Assembly: GCF_004362145.1 (NCBI RefSeq)
Contig: NZ_SNXC01000013.1
Coordinates: 1 to 64,000, forward strand
DNA length: 64,000 bases
Source of the DNA: Marinomonas balearica
GTDB lineage: Bacteria > Pseudomonadota > Gammaproteobacteria > Pseudomonadales > Marinomonadaceae
Reading direction: 5' to 3'
Under the pieces are notes generated by a model. It did not search any database. It saw only the letters and a program-made list of their open reading frames with translations, and was not told the origin of the DNA. The translations under genes were made by a program, and so were the position numbers. How positions within the stretch are numbered: the first letter of the stretch is position 1; every line of letters begins with the position of its first letter. Positions 1-7,936 of the stretch are shown piece by piece.

Positions 1-269
1 GCAAATAAACGCATAGAGGTTATCTCATACAGAGCATCTTCCATCGCGGGATCACTCATGTTGTACCAGTTTTGCATAAAGTGAATGCGTAACATAGTCG
101 CAAGCGGGTAAGGACGTCGCCCGTTACCTGCTTTCGGGTAAAAGGGCTCTATTTGAGCTTCGAGTTTTTGCCATGGAATCAACTCATCCATTCGACCCAG
201 AAAAAGTTCTTTACGGGTTTTACGGCGTTTGCTGGTAAATTCGGTATCTGCGAAGGAGAGTTGGTTCAT
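1..269 (-). CDS. IS5-family transposase, N-terminal part
   Basis: The minus strand from the ATG at 267-269 encodes a protein beginning [20 protein letters not shown]. It continues with the [19 protein letters not shown] and [14 protein letters not shown] blocks typical of the N-terminal DUF772-type domain of IS5 transposases. About 89 residues are visible before the window edge, and the DDE catalytic domain lies outside. No frameshift or stop is visible in the part present, so the gene may be intact. Confidence 0.85.
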   Translation of the reverse strand, partial: MNQLSFADTEFTSKRRKTRKELFLGRMDELIPWQKLEAQIEPFYPKAGNGRRPYPLATMLRIHFMQNWYNMSDPAMEDALYEITSMRLF

Positions 270-340
270 GGTTGATTAGGAATCTTAGTCGGCTTAAGTT
301 GGTGTGATTGTCTCATGTTGCCGACTTATTCGCAGGTTCC
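1..340 (-). mobile_element. IS5-family insertion sequence, partial (runs off left edge)
   Basis: The terminal inverted repeat is readable on the minus strand from position 340 inward as GGAACCTGCGAATAAGTC. It closely resembles the IS5 end GGAAGGTGCGAACAAGTC. The next four plus-strand bases outside it, TTAG (341-344), fit the YTAR target duplication of IS5. The element interrupts an IS30-family transposase gene. Its other end lies outside the window, so completeness cannot be judged. Confidence 0.85.
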
Positions 341-501
341 TTAGGGCAATAGTGTTTTGCTTGCCTGTTACGCTTTAATTCACGATAAACCGTGGCTTTA
401 TGACACTTAATGGCATTAGCGATATCTGACACTGACATTTGTTGTTCTAAAAGAGCGGAAATCTGGTATCGTTTCCCTTCGGTCAACTGCTGATACTTCA
501 T
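341..501 (-). pseudogene. IS30-family transposase fragment (HTH part only)
   Basis: The reading frame from the ATG at 501 begins MKYQQLTEGKRYQISALLEQ and includes DIANAIKCHKATVYRELKRN. This is the HTH_38-type DNA-binding domain of IS30 transposases. After about 54 residues the frame runs into the IS5 terminal repeat and stops, so the catalytic core has been cut off by the IS5 insertion. An IS30-like element end lies just outside it (576-603) and is shared with a solo remnant at 49422-49470. Confidence 0.8.
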
Positions 502-575
502 GTTTGTACTGCTTGTTTTTGTGGTGAAAAGAAGTGTACCAACTTCAGCAGTTGGCTTCTTCTACACCTGTCTTG

Positions 576-603
576 CAGTGTCGCACTTATTATCTGAATT
601 TAG
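576..603 (-). repeat. IS30-like element terminal sequence
   Basis: A 28-base sequence, starting CTAAATTCAGATAATAAG on the minus strand, sits upstream of the IS30 transposase fragment. It is repeated exactly at 49422-49449. A second shared block (511-528, 17 of 18 bases) matches 49453-49470. The simplest reading is the outer end plus leader of one IS30-family element. Confidence 0.65.
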
Positions 604-1016
604 GGTTAAGTTTATAAAATAGGGACCAGCTCGACGCGTTTCTCTCCTCTTAATTCTAACTTACGCTGTTCGTGTAACAAACTGTAATAGGCATTTAGCG
701 CCCCGTATCATAGACTGTCCTCGTAGATTAGGATGTTTTATACCAGTGGTAGGTTTTTTAAGAATTTCATATTTCTCATCTTTATATTATGTATGCCTAT
801 GTGAATTGGTTTTCGCAGGTATTTATTCGCATGAAATATTGTATAAAACTGGAGTGTCGAAGAGATTTTTTCACACCCCTTATTATACGTATGAATTACT
901 GTATTAATATAAGTCTATTCTTAAATAACCTGGTTGATTGTTTTTTTAATTTAAATAGTTTTCACAAATTAGGTTGGTTTTCGTCTTTCTTGTATCGTCA
1001 CAAGGAAGAAAAAGCC
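604..1016. other. Intergenic region upstream of the sigma-factor gene
   Basis: No intact gene is convincing here. On the minus strand, 612-704 carries a short open stretch (contains NAYYSLLHEQRKLELRGE, ending VPIL) that looks like the tail of a truncated gene I do not recognise. Bases 822-847 and 882-907 form an imperfect direct repeat about 60 bp apart, each with an ATGAAwTAyTGTATwAA-like core. These could be paired binding sites or promoter elements for the downstream gene. No further signal was seen. Confidence 0.4.
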
Positions 1017-1568
1017 ATGCTTAATAAGTACAGTGTTTATAACTCAAAAAATACAGAGAGTAATCAATTTTGGGCGTTATGGTTCGAGCATCAACCTCGA
1101 TTAAGAAGTTGTTGCTTAAGATGGCTAAACGGCAATCATGCTCTGGTGGATGACGCTTTATCTCAGGCTGTTGAGAAAACTCACAACTACTATCTCAAGC
1201 AGCATAGCGAGATACGCAGCCCTTTCTCGTGGTTCTGCAAGGTAACTCATAATATTTGTATCGATATACATAGGGAGCACAAAAAACAGAATAATTTATA
1301 TACGCAAATAACAGAAGATCCTAATCAATATTACTTCTCCGAATACGAGTCGGAGGAATTAGAAGAACAAATAGAAAGGGAAAGCCAACTTGAGTGTTTA
1401 TATAAAGCACTTGATGGAATGAAGACCGAATTTAAACTTGCAATTAAATACCGGTTTATCGATGAAATGGAGTATTCAGAAATAGCCAATATCTTAGAAA
1501 CCACGCCCGAGAATATCAGAAAACGAGTACAGCTTGCCCGGAAAGAATTACGGCTAATGGCTGCATAA
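1017..1568 (+). CDS. sigma-70 family (ECF-like) RNA polymerase sigma factor
   Basis: This 183-residue protein has the two-domain layout of a minimal sigma factor. A region-2-like segment (about residues 15-80: DDALSQAVEKTHNYYL, then PFSWFCKVTHNICIDIHR) is followed by an acidic linker. A region-4-like HTH closes it (about 130-180: EYSEIANILETTPENIRKRV). The ATG at 1017 is preferred over an in-frame start at 789 because AAGGA sits 10 nt upstream and the extra 76 residues are low-complexity and unlike sigma factors. Its position at the head of the eCIS locus, before an antiterminator, suggests it drives the locus. No anti-sigma gene is adjacent. The target promoter is unknown. Confidence 0.75.
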   Translation: MLNKYSVYNSKNTESNQFWALWFEHQPRLRSCCLRWLNGNHALVDDALSQAVEKTHNYYLKQHSEIRSPFSWFCKVTHNICIDIHREHKKQNNLYTQITEDPNQYYFSEYESEELEEQIERESQLECLYKALDGMKTEFKLAIKYRFIDEMEYSEIANILETTPENIRKRVQLARKELRLMAA

Positions 1569-1620
1569 GTTTTCACAAATATATTTTTTCTACGTCTTAA
1601 GATTATATAAATTAAAAAAT

Positions 1621-1635
1621 TGTGTGGGTCACACA
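1621..1635 (+). promoter_or_regulatory. Perfect hairpin in the leader of the antiterminator gene
   Basis: TGTGTGGGTCACACA forms a 6-bp perfect stem with a GGT loop, 26 nt before the antiterminator ATG. RfaH-class factors load at hairpin-forming ops sites in the non-template strand, so this could be a recruitment or autoregulatory element. It does not match the E. coli ops consensus and has no T-tract, so it is not a terminator. The regulatory role is inference. Confidence 0.35.
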
Positions 1636-1661
1636 GTGGAGCTATATCTAAGAGATTTCCT

Positions 1662-2183
1662 ATGAATGAGTACAATTGGTATGTAATTTACACTAAACCT
1701 AATGCTGAGAAAAAAGTTGCCCAGCGTCTACTTGATCGGCAAAATGACGTTTTTTTGCCGCTCGCAACAGAGACTCGAATTTGGAGTGATCGAAAAAAAA
1801 CCATTCAGGAGCCGCTGTTTAAGTCTTATGTGTTTGTTCGTTGCTCAATAGACGAACTTCACAAAATTAAAACGGTGTATGGTTTTTCTCACTTTGTGAG
1901 CTTTGGTGGATACCCTGCAGTTATCCCCGAAAAGCAAATCGGTATGATCAAGTCCATTATCGCATTCCACTCCGATGCCAAGTCGGTCGCGACTCGGTTT
2001 ATCGTTGGAGAGCGGGTCGATATTATCGCTGGGCCGCTAGCAGGCATGCAAGGAACCTTGACCCAAATCAATGGTAAGAACCGTGTTGCCATTGAAGTGA
2101 ACCATCTCAATCAGTCCATGCTGATTACCCTTCCCGAAGCCTACTTAATGAAACTGGAGCATACTGATGAGCTTGCTATCTGA
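1662..2183 (+). CDS. NusG/RfaH-like (UpxY-type) transcription antiterminator
   Basis: The 173-residue protein starts MNEYNWYVIYTKPNAEKKVA, the signature opening of the NusG N-terminal domain. It continues with PLFKSYVFVRC and a C-terminal KOW-like segment (VGERVDIIAGPLAGMQGTLTQ). Specialised NusG paralogues bind elongating polymerase and suppress termination across long operons such as capsule, LPS or toxin loci. Its place at the start of a roughly 39-kb injection-system locus suggests that job here. The ATG at 1662 is chosen over a TTG at 1620 because the family begins directly at the NWYVIYTKP motif. It overlaps the lysozyme gene by 17 nt, implying co-transcription. Confidence 0.85.
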   Translation: MNEYNWYVIYTKPNAEKKVAQRLLDRQNDVFLPLATETRIWSDRKKTIQEPLFKSYVFVRCSIDELHKIKTVYGFSHFVSFGGYPAVIPEKQIGMIKSIIAFHSDAKSVATRFIVGERVDIIAGPLAGMQGTLTQINGKNRVAIEVNHLNQSMLITLPEAYLMKLEHTDELAI

Positions 2184-2595
2184 AAACGCGAAACTCGAAT
2201 TAAGCGAACAACTAATACGCCATGAAGGAATGAAAACCACGCCATATTTGTGTTCTGCAGGAAAATTGACCATTGGTGTGGGTCGAAACTTAATGGATAA
2301 CGGAATCAATGTCGACGAGGCACTTTATCTGCTTAGTAACGACATTGACGAAGTGCAGAGCCAGCTAGAGAACCACTTGCCTTGGATATCAGACCTACCA
2401 GAAAATCGCAAAATGGTTCTGATCAATATGGCTTTTAACCTTGGTGTAGGAGGTTTGTTAACGTTTAAAAATATGTTAGCAGCATTAAAGAGGCACGACC
2501 TAGAGCTTGTCGAGCACGAAATGCTTGATTCATTATGGGCAGAGCAAGTGGGGCATCGCGCGGATGAGTTAGCCGCACAAATGAGGGAGTCATAG
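2167..2595 (+). CDS. T4-type lysozyme / endolysin (glycoside hydrolase 24)
   Basis: A 142-residue muramidase of phage size. The catalytic Glu lies in RHEG (E20) and the TIGVGRNL motif follows at 35-42. The position of T4 Asp20 is Cys29 here (YLCSAGKLTIG), a natural variant also common in phage endolysins. There is no signal peptide, so it needs a holin-like partner; a candidate is encoded at 40287-40823. In eCIS loci such enzymes probably release particles by lysing the producer cell or trim peptidoglycan; which applies here is inference. The start overlaps the antiterminator gene and the stop is 4 nt before the ATPase gene. Confidence 0.9.
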   Translation: MSLLSENAKLELSEQLIRHEGMKTTPYLCSAGKLTIGVGRNLMDNGINVDEALYLLSNDIDEVQSQLENHLPWISDLPENRKMVLINMAFNLGVGGLLTFKNMLAALKRHDLELVEHEMLDSLWAEQVGHRADELAAQMRES

Positions 2596-2599
2596 AATT

Positions 2600-4624
2600 A
2601 TGTCCATGGAGATAGCTCAGATGGAAGCGGAGCAGGCGTTGGCCGCCGCCTGTTATCGATTAGGAGAGACCCTAAACGATGCGCAAGCGACTAAAACCGA
2701 TGTACTGAGTGCCAGAGATACGCATTTCGATCGCTTAGATGCGTTAACCGATCAAACTAAATGGCAATTGTTGCAGGAAAGTTTTGCCTTATCGAATCAT
2801 GCGGTGTCTTTATTGGCAATTGTGTATTTATTTCAACTTGAGCCCGATTTGCTCGCGGTTTATTCAAAGCTGAGTTGGTACGAGCAGGGAGGGGGAATCA
2901 GTGCGAAGCGAGCGCTCTATTTATCAGTCGATGAATACAGTGATGAAACGCCCTCCGATTTCCCTATGTTGGTTATGCCTTCCAGCGAACTAGTAAAAGC
3001 GCAGCTATTAATTTGTGCTAACCCAGTGACACCAATGGTGCAGTCGTTAATGGTCTCTGAACCACTGTTTGAATACATAACGACACAGCGAAACGTAGAT
3101 CATTTTGCTAGAGAAAATGTAATAGATGGCTATTTAAATCGAGTTATTGATGCAGCTTCTCCGGCTACGGCAGCAATGTATGAAGGTGAATTCGTCGTGC
3201 CTTCTGCCTTGCTCAATATTGTAGAAATAGATCAACAAGAAGAGACACTAGCGTTCGTTCATAATCTAACCTTGAATCTAAAGCAACAAGGCTTGCAGCT
3301 GGGGGATTTATGGCTCGTACGTACCCCAATAACGAACCCTGACGCTGCGGCGCAGCTGCAAAAAGCGATTTTAAAGGCGCAGCTTGAAAACATGCCCGCT
3401 ATCCAAGCGGTTTTTTGGCCTTCGTTGATTTCAGACTGTGTAACATCCTCGTCGTTACGAAGCTTGGCAGAATACCTGATTAAAACACTTCATATTATCG
3501 TATTTTGTAATCCTCTAGAGGAAAGTGAAAGCAGCGAACAGACTCTTTGGGTTAAAGAATGGGAATCGAAACACGCATACTATTATCGACCACTTCCAAA
3601 CCAAGAGAGAAAAATGGCTGCATGGCGTGAGTTGTGTGTTGCAGAAGGTTGTCCGAATGCTCTGACCGAAAGCGAAATTTCACAATTAGTAGAACGTTAT
3701 CCGCTTGTGAGCTATCAAATGCTGAGCGCTTTCGAAAAAGTACAAAAGGAAAGTACTGATGGAATAAGCTACAAAAGTCTTCAACAGACTTGTCTTTACA
3801 GCGTCGACTCTAAAACAAAAGGCTTAGCCCGTTTTTCACTTCCTAGAATAACCATGAAAGACATGGTTCTGAAAAAAGAGGTGACCGAACAGCTTGACGA
3901 AATAATGGCTAGGATGCGCTTTCGTAAAGAAATGACAAAAGAATCCGTCACGTTTCTTTCCGGTACTCAAGCACTGTTTTGGGGCCCTCCGGGGACAGGG
4001 AAAACCATGGCAGCGGAAGCAATAGCAGGAGAGCTTGGGTTACCCCTCTATAAAGTGAATCTATCAAACGTAGCCAGCAAATGGATTGGCGAGACAGAAA
4101 AGCATTTATCAAAACTTTTTGATCAAGCGGAGCGTCAACAAGCCGTGCTTCTATTTGATGAAGCCGACGCCATCTTCGCAAAGCGCAGTGAAGTCGAATC
4201 GAGTCAAGATAAAAACGCAAATATGGGCGTCAGTTACTTACTTCAAAGAATGGAAAGCTATCATGGTATTTTGCTACTCAGCACCAACTTCAAAGCCAAT
4301 ATAGACGACGCATTTTTAAGACGATTTACGACCGTTACGGAATTTTCACTCCCTGATAAGGCGACACGAAAAACCTTATGGAATAACGTGTGGCAAGGCT
4401 CATTGAAGCTCACTAACGCAATAGACTTGAATTCATTATCTGCGGACTTTGAGTTGTCCCCGTCGCAAATTCGAAACGTCGCCGAACGGGCTTGTTTACT
4501 GGCATTAATGGATCAAAAAACAGAGATTGATCAGGTCATTCTCGCAAAAGCACTACGTCGAGAGTTTGACAAACAAAGCGCCGGATTCTTGACCTCAAAA
4601 CGTATATCAGACTGGTTGAAATAG
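2600..4624 (+). CDS. eCIS AAA+ ATPase (Afp15/Pvc15-like)
   Basis: This 674-residue protein has an alpha-helical N-terminal half of eCIS type and a C-terminal AAA+ module. The Walker A is GPPGTGKT (about residues 461-468) and the Walker B is LLFDEADA (about 516-523). An RRFTTVTEFSLPD segment holds the arginine-finger region. Such ATPases are conserved in Afp, PVC and MAC loci and are thought to help assemble the particle or load its cargo. A shorter second AAA+ gene is present at 53148-54548. The gene follows lysozyme by 4 nt and precedes the DUF4255 gene by 32 nt, in the usual Afp15-Afp16 order. An internal ATG (2605) is an alternative start. Confidence 0.9.
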   Translation: MSMEIAQMEAEQALAAACYRLGETLNDAQATKTDVLSARDTHFDRLDALTDQTKWQLLQESFALSNHAVSLLAIVYLFQLEPDLLAVYSKLSWYEQGGGISAKRALYLSVDEYSDETPSDFPMLVMPSSELVKAQLLICANPVTPMVQSLMVSEPLFEYITTQRNVDHFARENVIDGYLNRVIDAASPATAAMYEGEFVVPSALLNIVEIDQQEETLAFVHNLTLNLKQQGLQLGDLWLVRTPITNPDAAAQLQKAILKAQLENMPAIQAVFWPSLISDCVTSSSLRSLAEYLIKTLHIIVFCNPLEESESSEQTLWVKEWESKHAYYYRPLPNQERKMAAWRELCVAEGCPNALTESEISQLVERYPLVSYQMLSAFEKVQKESTDGISYKSLQQTCLYSVDSKTKGLARFSLPRITMKDMVLKKEVTEQLDEIMARMRFRKEMTKESVTFLSGTQALFWGPPGTGKTMAAEAIAGELGLPLYKVNLSNVASKWIGETEKHLSKLFDQAERQQAVLLFDEADAIFAKRSEVESSQDKNANMGVSYLLQRMESYHGILLLSTNFKANIDDAFLRRFTTVTEFSLPDKATRKTLWNNVWQGSLKLTNAIDLNSLSADFELSPSQIRNVAERACLLALMDQKTEIDQVILAKALRREFDKQSAGFLTSKRISDWLK

Positions 4625-4656
4625 CCACAGAATAAACGAAACTACGGGAGCATTTT

Positions 4657-5286
4657 ATGGACGCGCTAGCGCTCAGCAACATTCAGCAGGACTTAAAAAA
4701 CCTGCTTATTAATCACATATTACAAGCAGAAGAAGAGGACGACATCGGCGTAAGTTTCCTTGCGCCGGACAAAGATTTCATCGCATCACTTGGCGCCTCT
4801 CCTATGGTCAATTGCTACCTAATCGGCGTAGATGAGGATAAAAAACGTCGACAAAGTGAGCCACCTCGATCTCAGCTAAACAAAGAAAAAACGCAACGTA
4901 TTCGTCAGTATGAGCCTCGATTTGTTGATATCAGCTACATGCTAACCGTATGGAGTCGGGACAAAACGAACGGCGCCGAGATTGAACACCTTATGTTAGG
5001 GTATTTACTAAGTGGGCTCGGAGCAAGTGACTTCTTCCCAGGTGTGGAGCTTGACAGTCCTCGCTATGAAGCAGCGCTTTACGGCGTGAGAATGACACTC
5101 TTTGGGAGCGAATATGCAGATAAGGTCAGCGGCCAAGTGTGGCAAGCAATGGGAGCAACGCCTAAGCCTTGTATCATGCTTTCTTTGTCCGTTCCCATTG
5201 ATGTTCGTAACGAACGCACTTTACCGATTGTCACCGAAATTGAACGAGCGACCTCGAATACAGCGCCAAATCCCGAAGGCACCTGA
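4657..5286 (+). CDS. DUF4255 / Pvc16-N family protein (Afp16-like tail terminator)
   Basis: The 209-residue protein begins MDALALSNIQQDLKNLLINH and has the SPMVNCYLIGVDED, ISYMLTVWSR and LGYLLSGLGA blocks of the DUF4255 (Pvc16 N-terminal) family. In Afp, the Afp16 protein caps the sheath and tube and sets length. The position directly after the AAA+ gene matches the afp15-afp16 order. It is cytoplasmic with no signal peptide. A GGGAG site lies 9 nt before the ATG. Confidence 0.85.
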   Translation: MDALALSNIQQDLKNLLINHILQAEEEDDIGVSFLAPDKDFIASLGASPMVNCYLIGVDEDKKRRQSEPPRSQLNKEKTQRIRQYEPRFVDISYMLTVWSRDKTNGAEIEHLMLGYLLSGLGASDFFPGVELDSPRYEAALYGVRMTLFGSEYADKVSGQVWQAMGATPKPCIMLSLSVPIDVRNERTLPIVTEIERATSNTAPNPEGT

Positions 5287-5442
5287 TCGTTTTCGTCAGA
5301 ATAATGGGGACGTATTCCTAAAGAGACTCTTTAAGATGCCTTCCTGTTATCTAACTTCTAGTTATTTAACTCACAGTTAATCGACTCCCCTCAACGTTAT
5401 ACCCAACTCTCAACATGTTAGAAACCTATGGAGGATACTCCC

Positions 5443-5808
5443 ATGGAAAAGAAAACTACCCCAAAGCGTCGTAGTACACGCACTTCAAACCTTAACAATG
5501 ACATCCAAAAGCGCTCAATGGAAGCCGTCCCAAGATGGGCGTTAGCCGTGTGTGCAGTGATATTAGTGATGAGCTTCGCAATACGGCAAATTGGTCTAGA
5601 CATCACCACCCCCATAAACCGGATTATGTCCGCTCATGCAGTTCGGATAGAAGCGGAATCCAGACAAATAGGTGGGGGGGGAGCGAGCTCAATTGAGGTG
5701 TCAGAGCTACAAGAGAAAGTTCATATACTCACTCATCAACATACGTCTTTTGAAACGCGTATAGAAAAACTAGAACATTGGTCTCATCCAGCTGCTAAGA
5801 AAAAATAA
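5443..5808 (+). CDS. Small single-pass membrane protein, unknown function
   Basis: The 121-residue protein has a basic N-terminus (MEKKTTPKRRSTRTSN). One hydrophobic helix (ALAVCAVILVMSFAIRQIGL, about residues 32-51) and a glycine run (GGGGASS) follow. The C-terminal half looks coiled-coil (LQEKVHILTHQHTSFETRIE). The ATG at 5443 is chosen because GGAGG at 5430-5434 lies 8 nt upstream; an ATG at 5428 would contain that site. The predicted topology is N-in with the coil outside the cytoplasm. It may anchor assembling particles or act in lysis. I do not recognise a family. Confidence 0.6.
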   Translation: MEKKTTPKRRSTRTSNLNNDIQKRSMEAVPRWALAVCAVILVMSFAIRQIGLDITTPINRIMSAHAVRIEAESRQIGGGGASSIEVSELQEKVHILTHQHTSFETRIEKLEHWSHPAAKKK

Positions 5809-6046
5809 GCCTACTAAACTCAAGCCCCATACAAAGCCGAGACTCATACCGCTAAAGTACCGCGCTGTGTACCAAGCTGCCTTTCTTCACAAAGCGAATC
5901 GCATTTTTCTATCAAATTTCCCCATTGTTTTTTGTAACCACTTTTTCTTTCACAAACTAGACCTAGCTGCGTCTTCTAATTAAACCGTTTGTAAACAACA
6001 TGTGACAGACCCGGCGAAGCCTGCCTGACCTTTATAAGGAGTAAAT

Positions 6047-6550
6047 ATGTTCAGACTACAGCCTATTTCAATTTTCTTTATTGCGATTTTTTCATTATGG
6101 GTCCTTACCAGCCCTGCTGAGGCCAAACCTCTAGCCACCGTATATAAGGCCACCCTGATTAGGGTGATTGATGGTGACACAATGAAACTCCGTCTTGAGA
6201 TTTATCCTGGTCTGTTTAAAGAAGTCAATCTTCGTATTGAAGGCATAGATACTCCAGAATCACGACGTGGAAAAAAAGCGGGGAAAACAATTACCGACTG
6301 TGAAATTACGTTAGGCCAAAAAGCCAAGTCCCACGCGCAGAAGCTACTCAGTAACAGCCCATTGCTTAAAGTGACTGACTTAGACCCGGCAAAATCCAAA
6401 TACGCAGGAAGAATAAACGGCAAACTTTGGTTTGTGCCACTCTACGAAAAACACGGCACGGCAGTGAATTATGGACTGTACATGATCCACCAAAAACTTG
6501 CCCAACCTTACGAAGGCGGTACTCGGGAACCTTGGCCCTGTAGCCCCTAA
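6047..6550 (+). CDS. Exported thermonuclease-like (SNase family) nuclease
   Basis: The 167-residue protein has a signal peptide (about residues 1-26, ending AEA) followed by a staphylococcal-nuclease fold. The visible landmarks are RVIDGDT, the catalytic NLRIEGIDTPES (equivalents of R35, D40, E43) and KYAGRING (equivalent of R87). It should cleave DNA or RNA with calcium outside the cytoplasm. It sits between eCIS assembly genes and the fibre genes, preceded by an AAGGAG site. Whether it serves the injection system or merely hitchhikes is unknown; a classical signal peptide argues against loading into the tube. Confidence 0.85.
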   Translation: MFRLQPISIFFIAIFSLWVLTSPAEAKPLATVYKATLIRVIDGDTMKLRLEIYPGLFKEVNLRIEGIDTPESRRGKKAGKTITDCEITLGQKAKSHAQKLLSNSPLLKVTDLDPAKSKYAGRINGKLWFVPLYEKHGTAVNYGLYMIHQKLAQPYEGGTREPWPCSP

Positions 6551-6604
6551 ATATTGGCTAACTAACTATCCATTTCTTCACTTAACTTTTTAAAAGGTAG
6601 CAAA

Positions 6605-7924
6605 ATGAGCTCAGATAACAGTATTAGAGATATCCTCTACAACAAATTTAAATTAGGCATGACACCAACCGCAAATGACTTTGAAGAACTGATTGATGCC
6701 GCTACTAATGCCAGTACCTTGGTGACAGGTATTCTAGATAATAATTTACTGGCTGACACCGTTGAAGCTAATCAATTCTCTGGCGAGTTTATAGGGGAAG
6801 GCGCCCAGTTAAATAAACTCAATGCCGATAATATCAGCGATGGCACCTTGGACAATGCTCGTCTTCCTAAGCTTATTGATTTAGATGCCATATTAGATGA
6901 AGACCAAGAAGTCCCAACGCAATCAAGTTTTAAAGTAACGCAAGCCACCCTGGTTACATTGGACGCTGAAACCCTTAATGCCACGGCAGATGTTAATGCT
7001 TCTCGCTTTATTGGCCAGAGCTCAACCTTAACTGGCCATTTAAAAGCGGCAACATTGGAAGGTGATGGTGAAAGCATCCATAACCTAGACCCAAAGGCTT
7101 TTAAAGAGGGTAAAATTTCAGTCAATAACTTACCTGATGGTACGGTGAATGCCAGAGGTATTTTACGCTTAGCAACAACGCAAGATGTTGTTGATGCACG
7201 CGATGACAGGGCTGTTACTGCTGAGTTGCTAAAACAAAGTGAAACTAACATTGATCAAGCTATTGCAGAACAAAAAGATCGTATCGATGCCATTTTAGAT
7301 TCAAGTAGTGCCGATAAAGACTCCTTTGCAGAAATCGTTACCCTAATCAATGAAGTGGATACCGAATCTGATCAAGTCTTTGGTAGCTACGTCATTTCAA
7401 ATAATGATAGAAGTACCCAGATTGAATCAGATTTAGCGACAGAAATAGCATCAAGAATCAGTGGTGATGACGCACGTTTTAGCAAGGTAGAGAGTGATGC
7501 CCGTTATCTACAAAGTAGTGGTGGATCAATTGGCGGGGCTTTGACCGTTGATGGCGCGACGCTTTTACAAAGTGGTCTACAAGTGACGGGTGCGATTACT
7601 GCTAGCGATGATATTACCGCGTTTTCTGACGAACGATTGAAGGAAAATATCCAACCCATAGATCAGGCTCTTGAGCGAACTTTACAACTAGAAGGTGTGA
7701 CTTTTACCCGTAAAGACCTGAACACAGAGCAAAGATTCGCAGGGGTTATCGCTCAACAAGTACAGCAGGCTTTTCCTGAAGTCGTTTATCAAAATGATGA
7801 TTATCTGTCCGTAGCATACGGCAATATGGTAGCTCTATTGATAGAGAGCATCAAAGCGCTCAATAACAAAGTGGAGCATCTGCAAGACCAGTTAGCAGAG
7901 CTTACGACGTCAACTGAAAAATAA
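6605..7924 (+). CDS. Tail-fibre-like protein with peptidase S74 chaperone domain
   Basis: The 439-residue protein starts with a short DFEELIDAAT helical segment that recurs in the 1584-residue fibre (31724-36478: DFANLIDASF). Fibre-like repetitive sequence follows. It ends in an intramolecular chaperone of the S74 type (SDERLKENIQPIDQAL, then FAGVIAQQVQQAFPEV, about residues 340-400). That domain trimerises beta-helical fibres and often cleaves itself off at the conserved Ser-Asp. The tail is a coiled coil. This points to a trimeric surface fibre of the particle or of an associated module. It is 12 nt upstream of the next fibre-like gene. Confidence 0.85.
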   Translation: MSSDNSIRDILYNKFKLGMTPTANDFEELIDAATNASTLVTGILDNNLLADTVEANQFSGEFIGEGAQLNKLNADNISDGTLDNARLPKLIDLDAILDEDQEVPTQSSFKVTQATLVTLDAETLNATADVNASRFIGQSSTLTGHLKAATLEGDGESIHNLDPKAFKEGKISVNNLPDGTVNARGILRLATTQDVVDARDDRAVTAELLKQSETNIDQAIAEQKDRIDAILDSSSADKDSFAEIVTLINEVDTESDQVFGSYVISNNDRSTQIESDLATEIASRISGDDARFSKVESDARYLQSSGGSIGGALTVDGATLLQSGLQVTGAITASDDITAFSDERLKENIQPIDQALERTLQLEGVTFTRKDLNTEQRFAGVIAQQVQQAFPEVVYQNDDYLSVAYGNMVALLIESIKALNNKVEHLQDQLAELTTSTEK

Positions 7925-7936
7925 CAGGAGGCGAGT

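Noticed and set aside
789-1016. N-terminal extension of the sigma factor
   Set aside because: The extra 76 residues are low-complexity and AT-driven, while a ribosome site precedes the ATG at 1017.
6772-7251. Minus-strand 159-codon frame opposite the S74 fibre gene
   Set aside because: It lacks a ribosome site and any motif and lies entirely inside a well-supported plus-strand gene.
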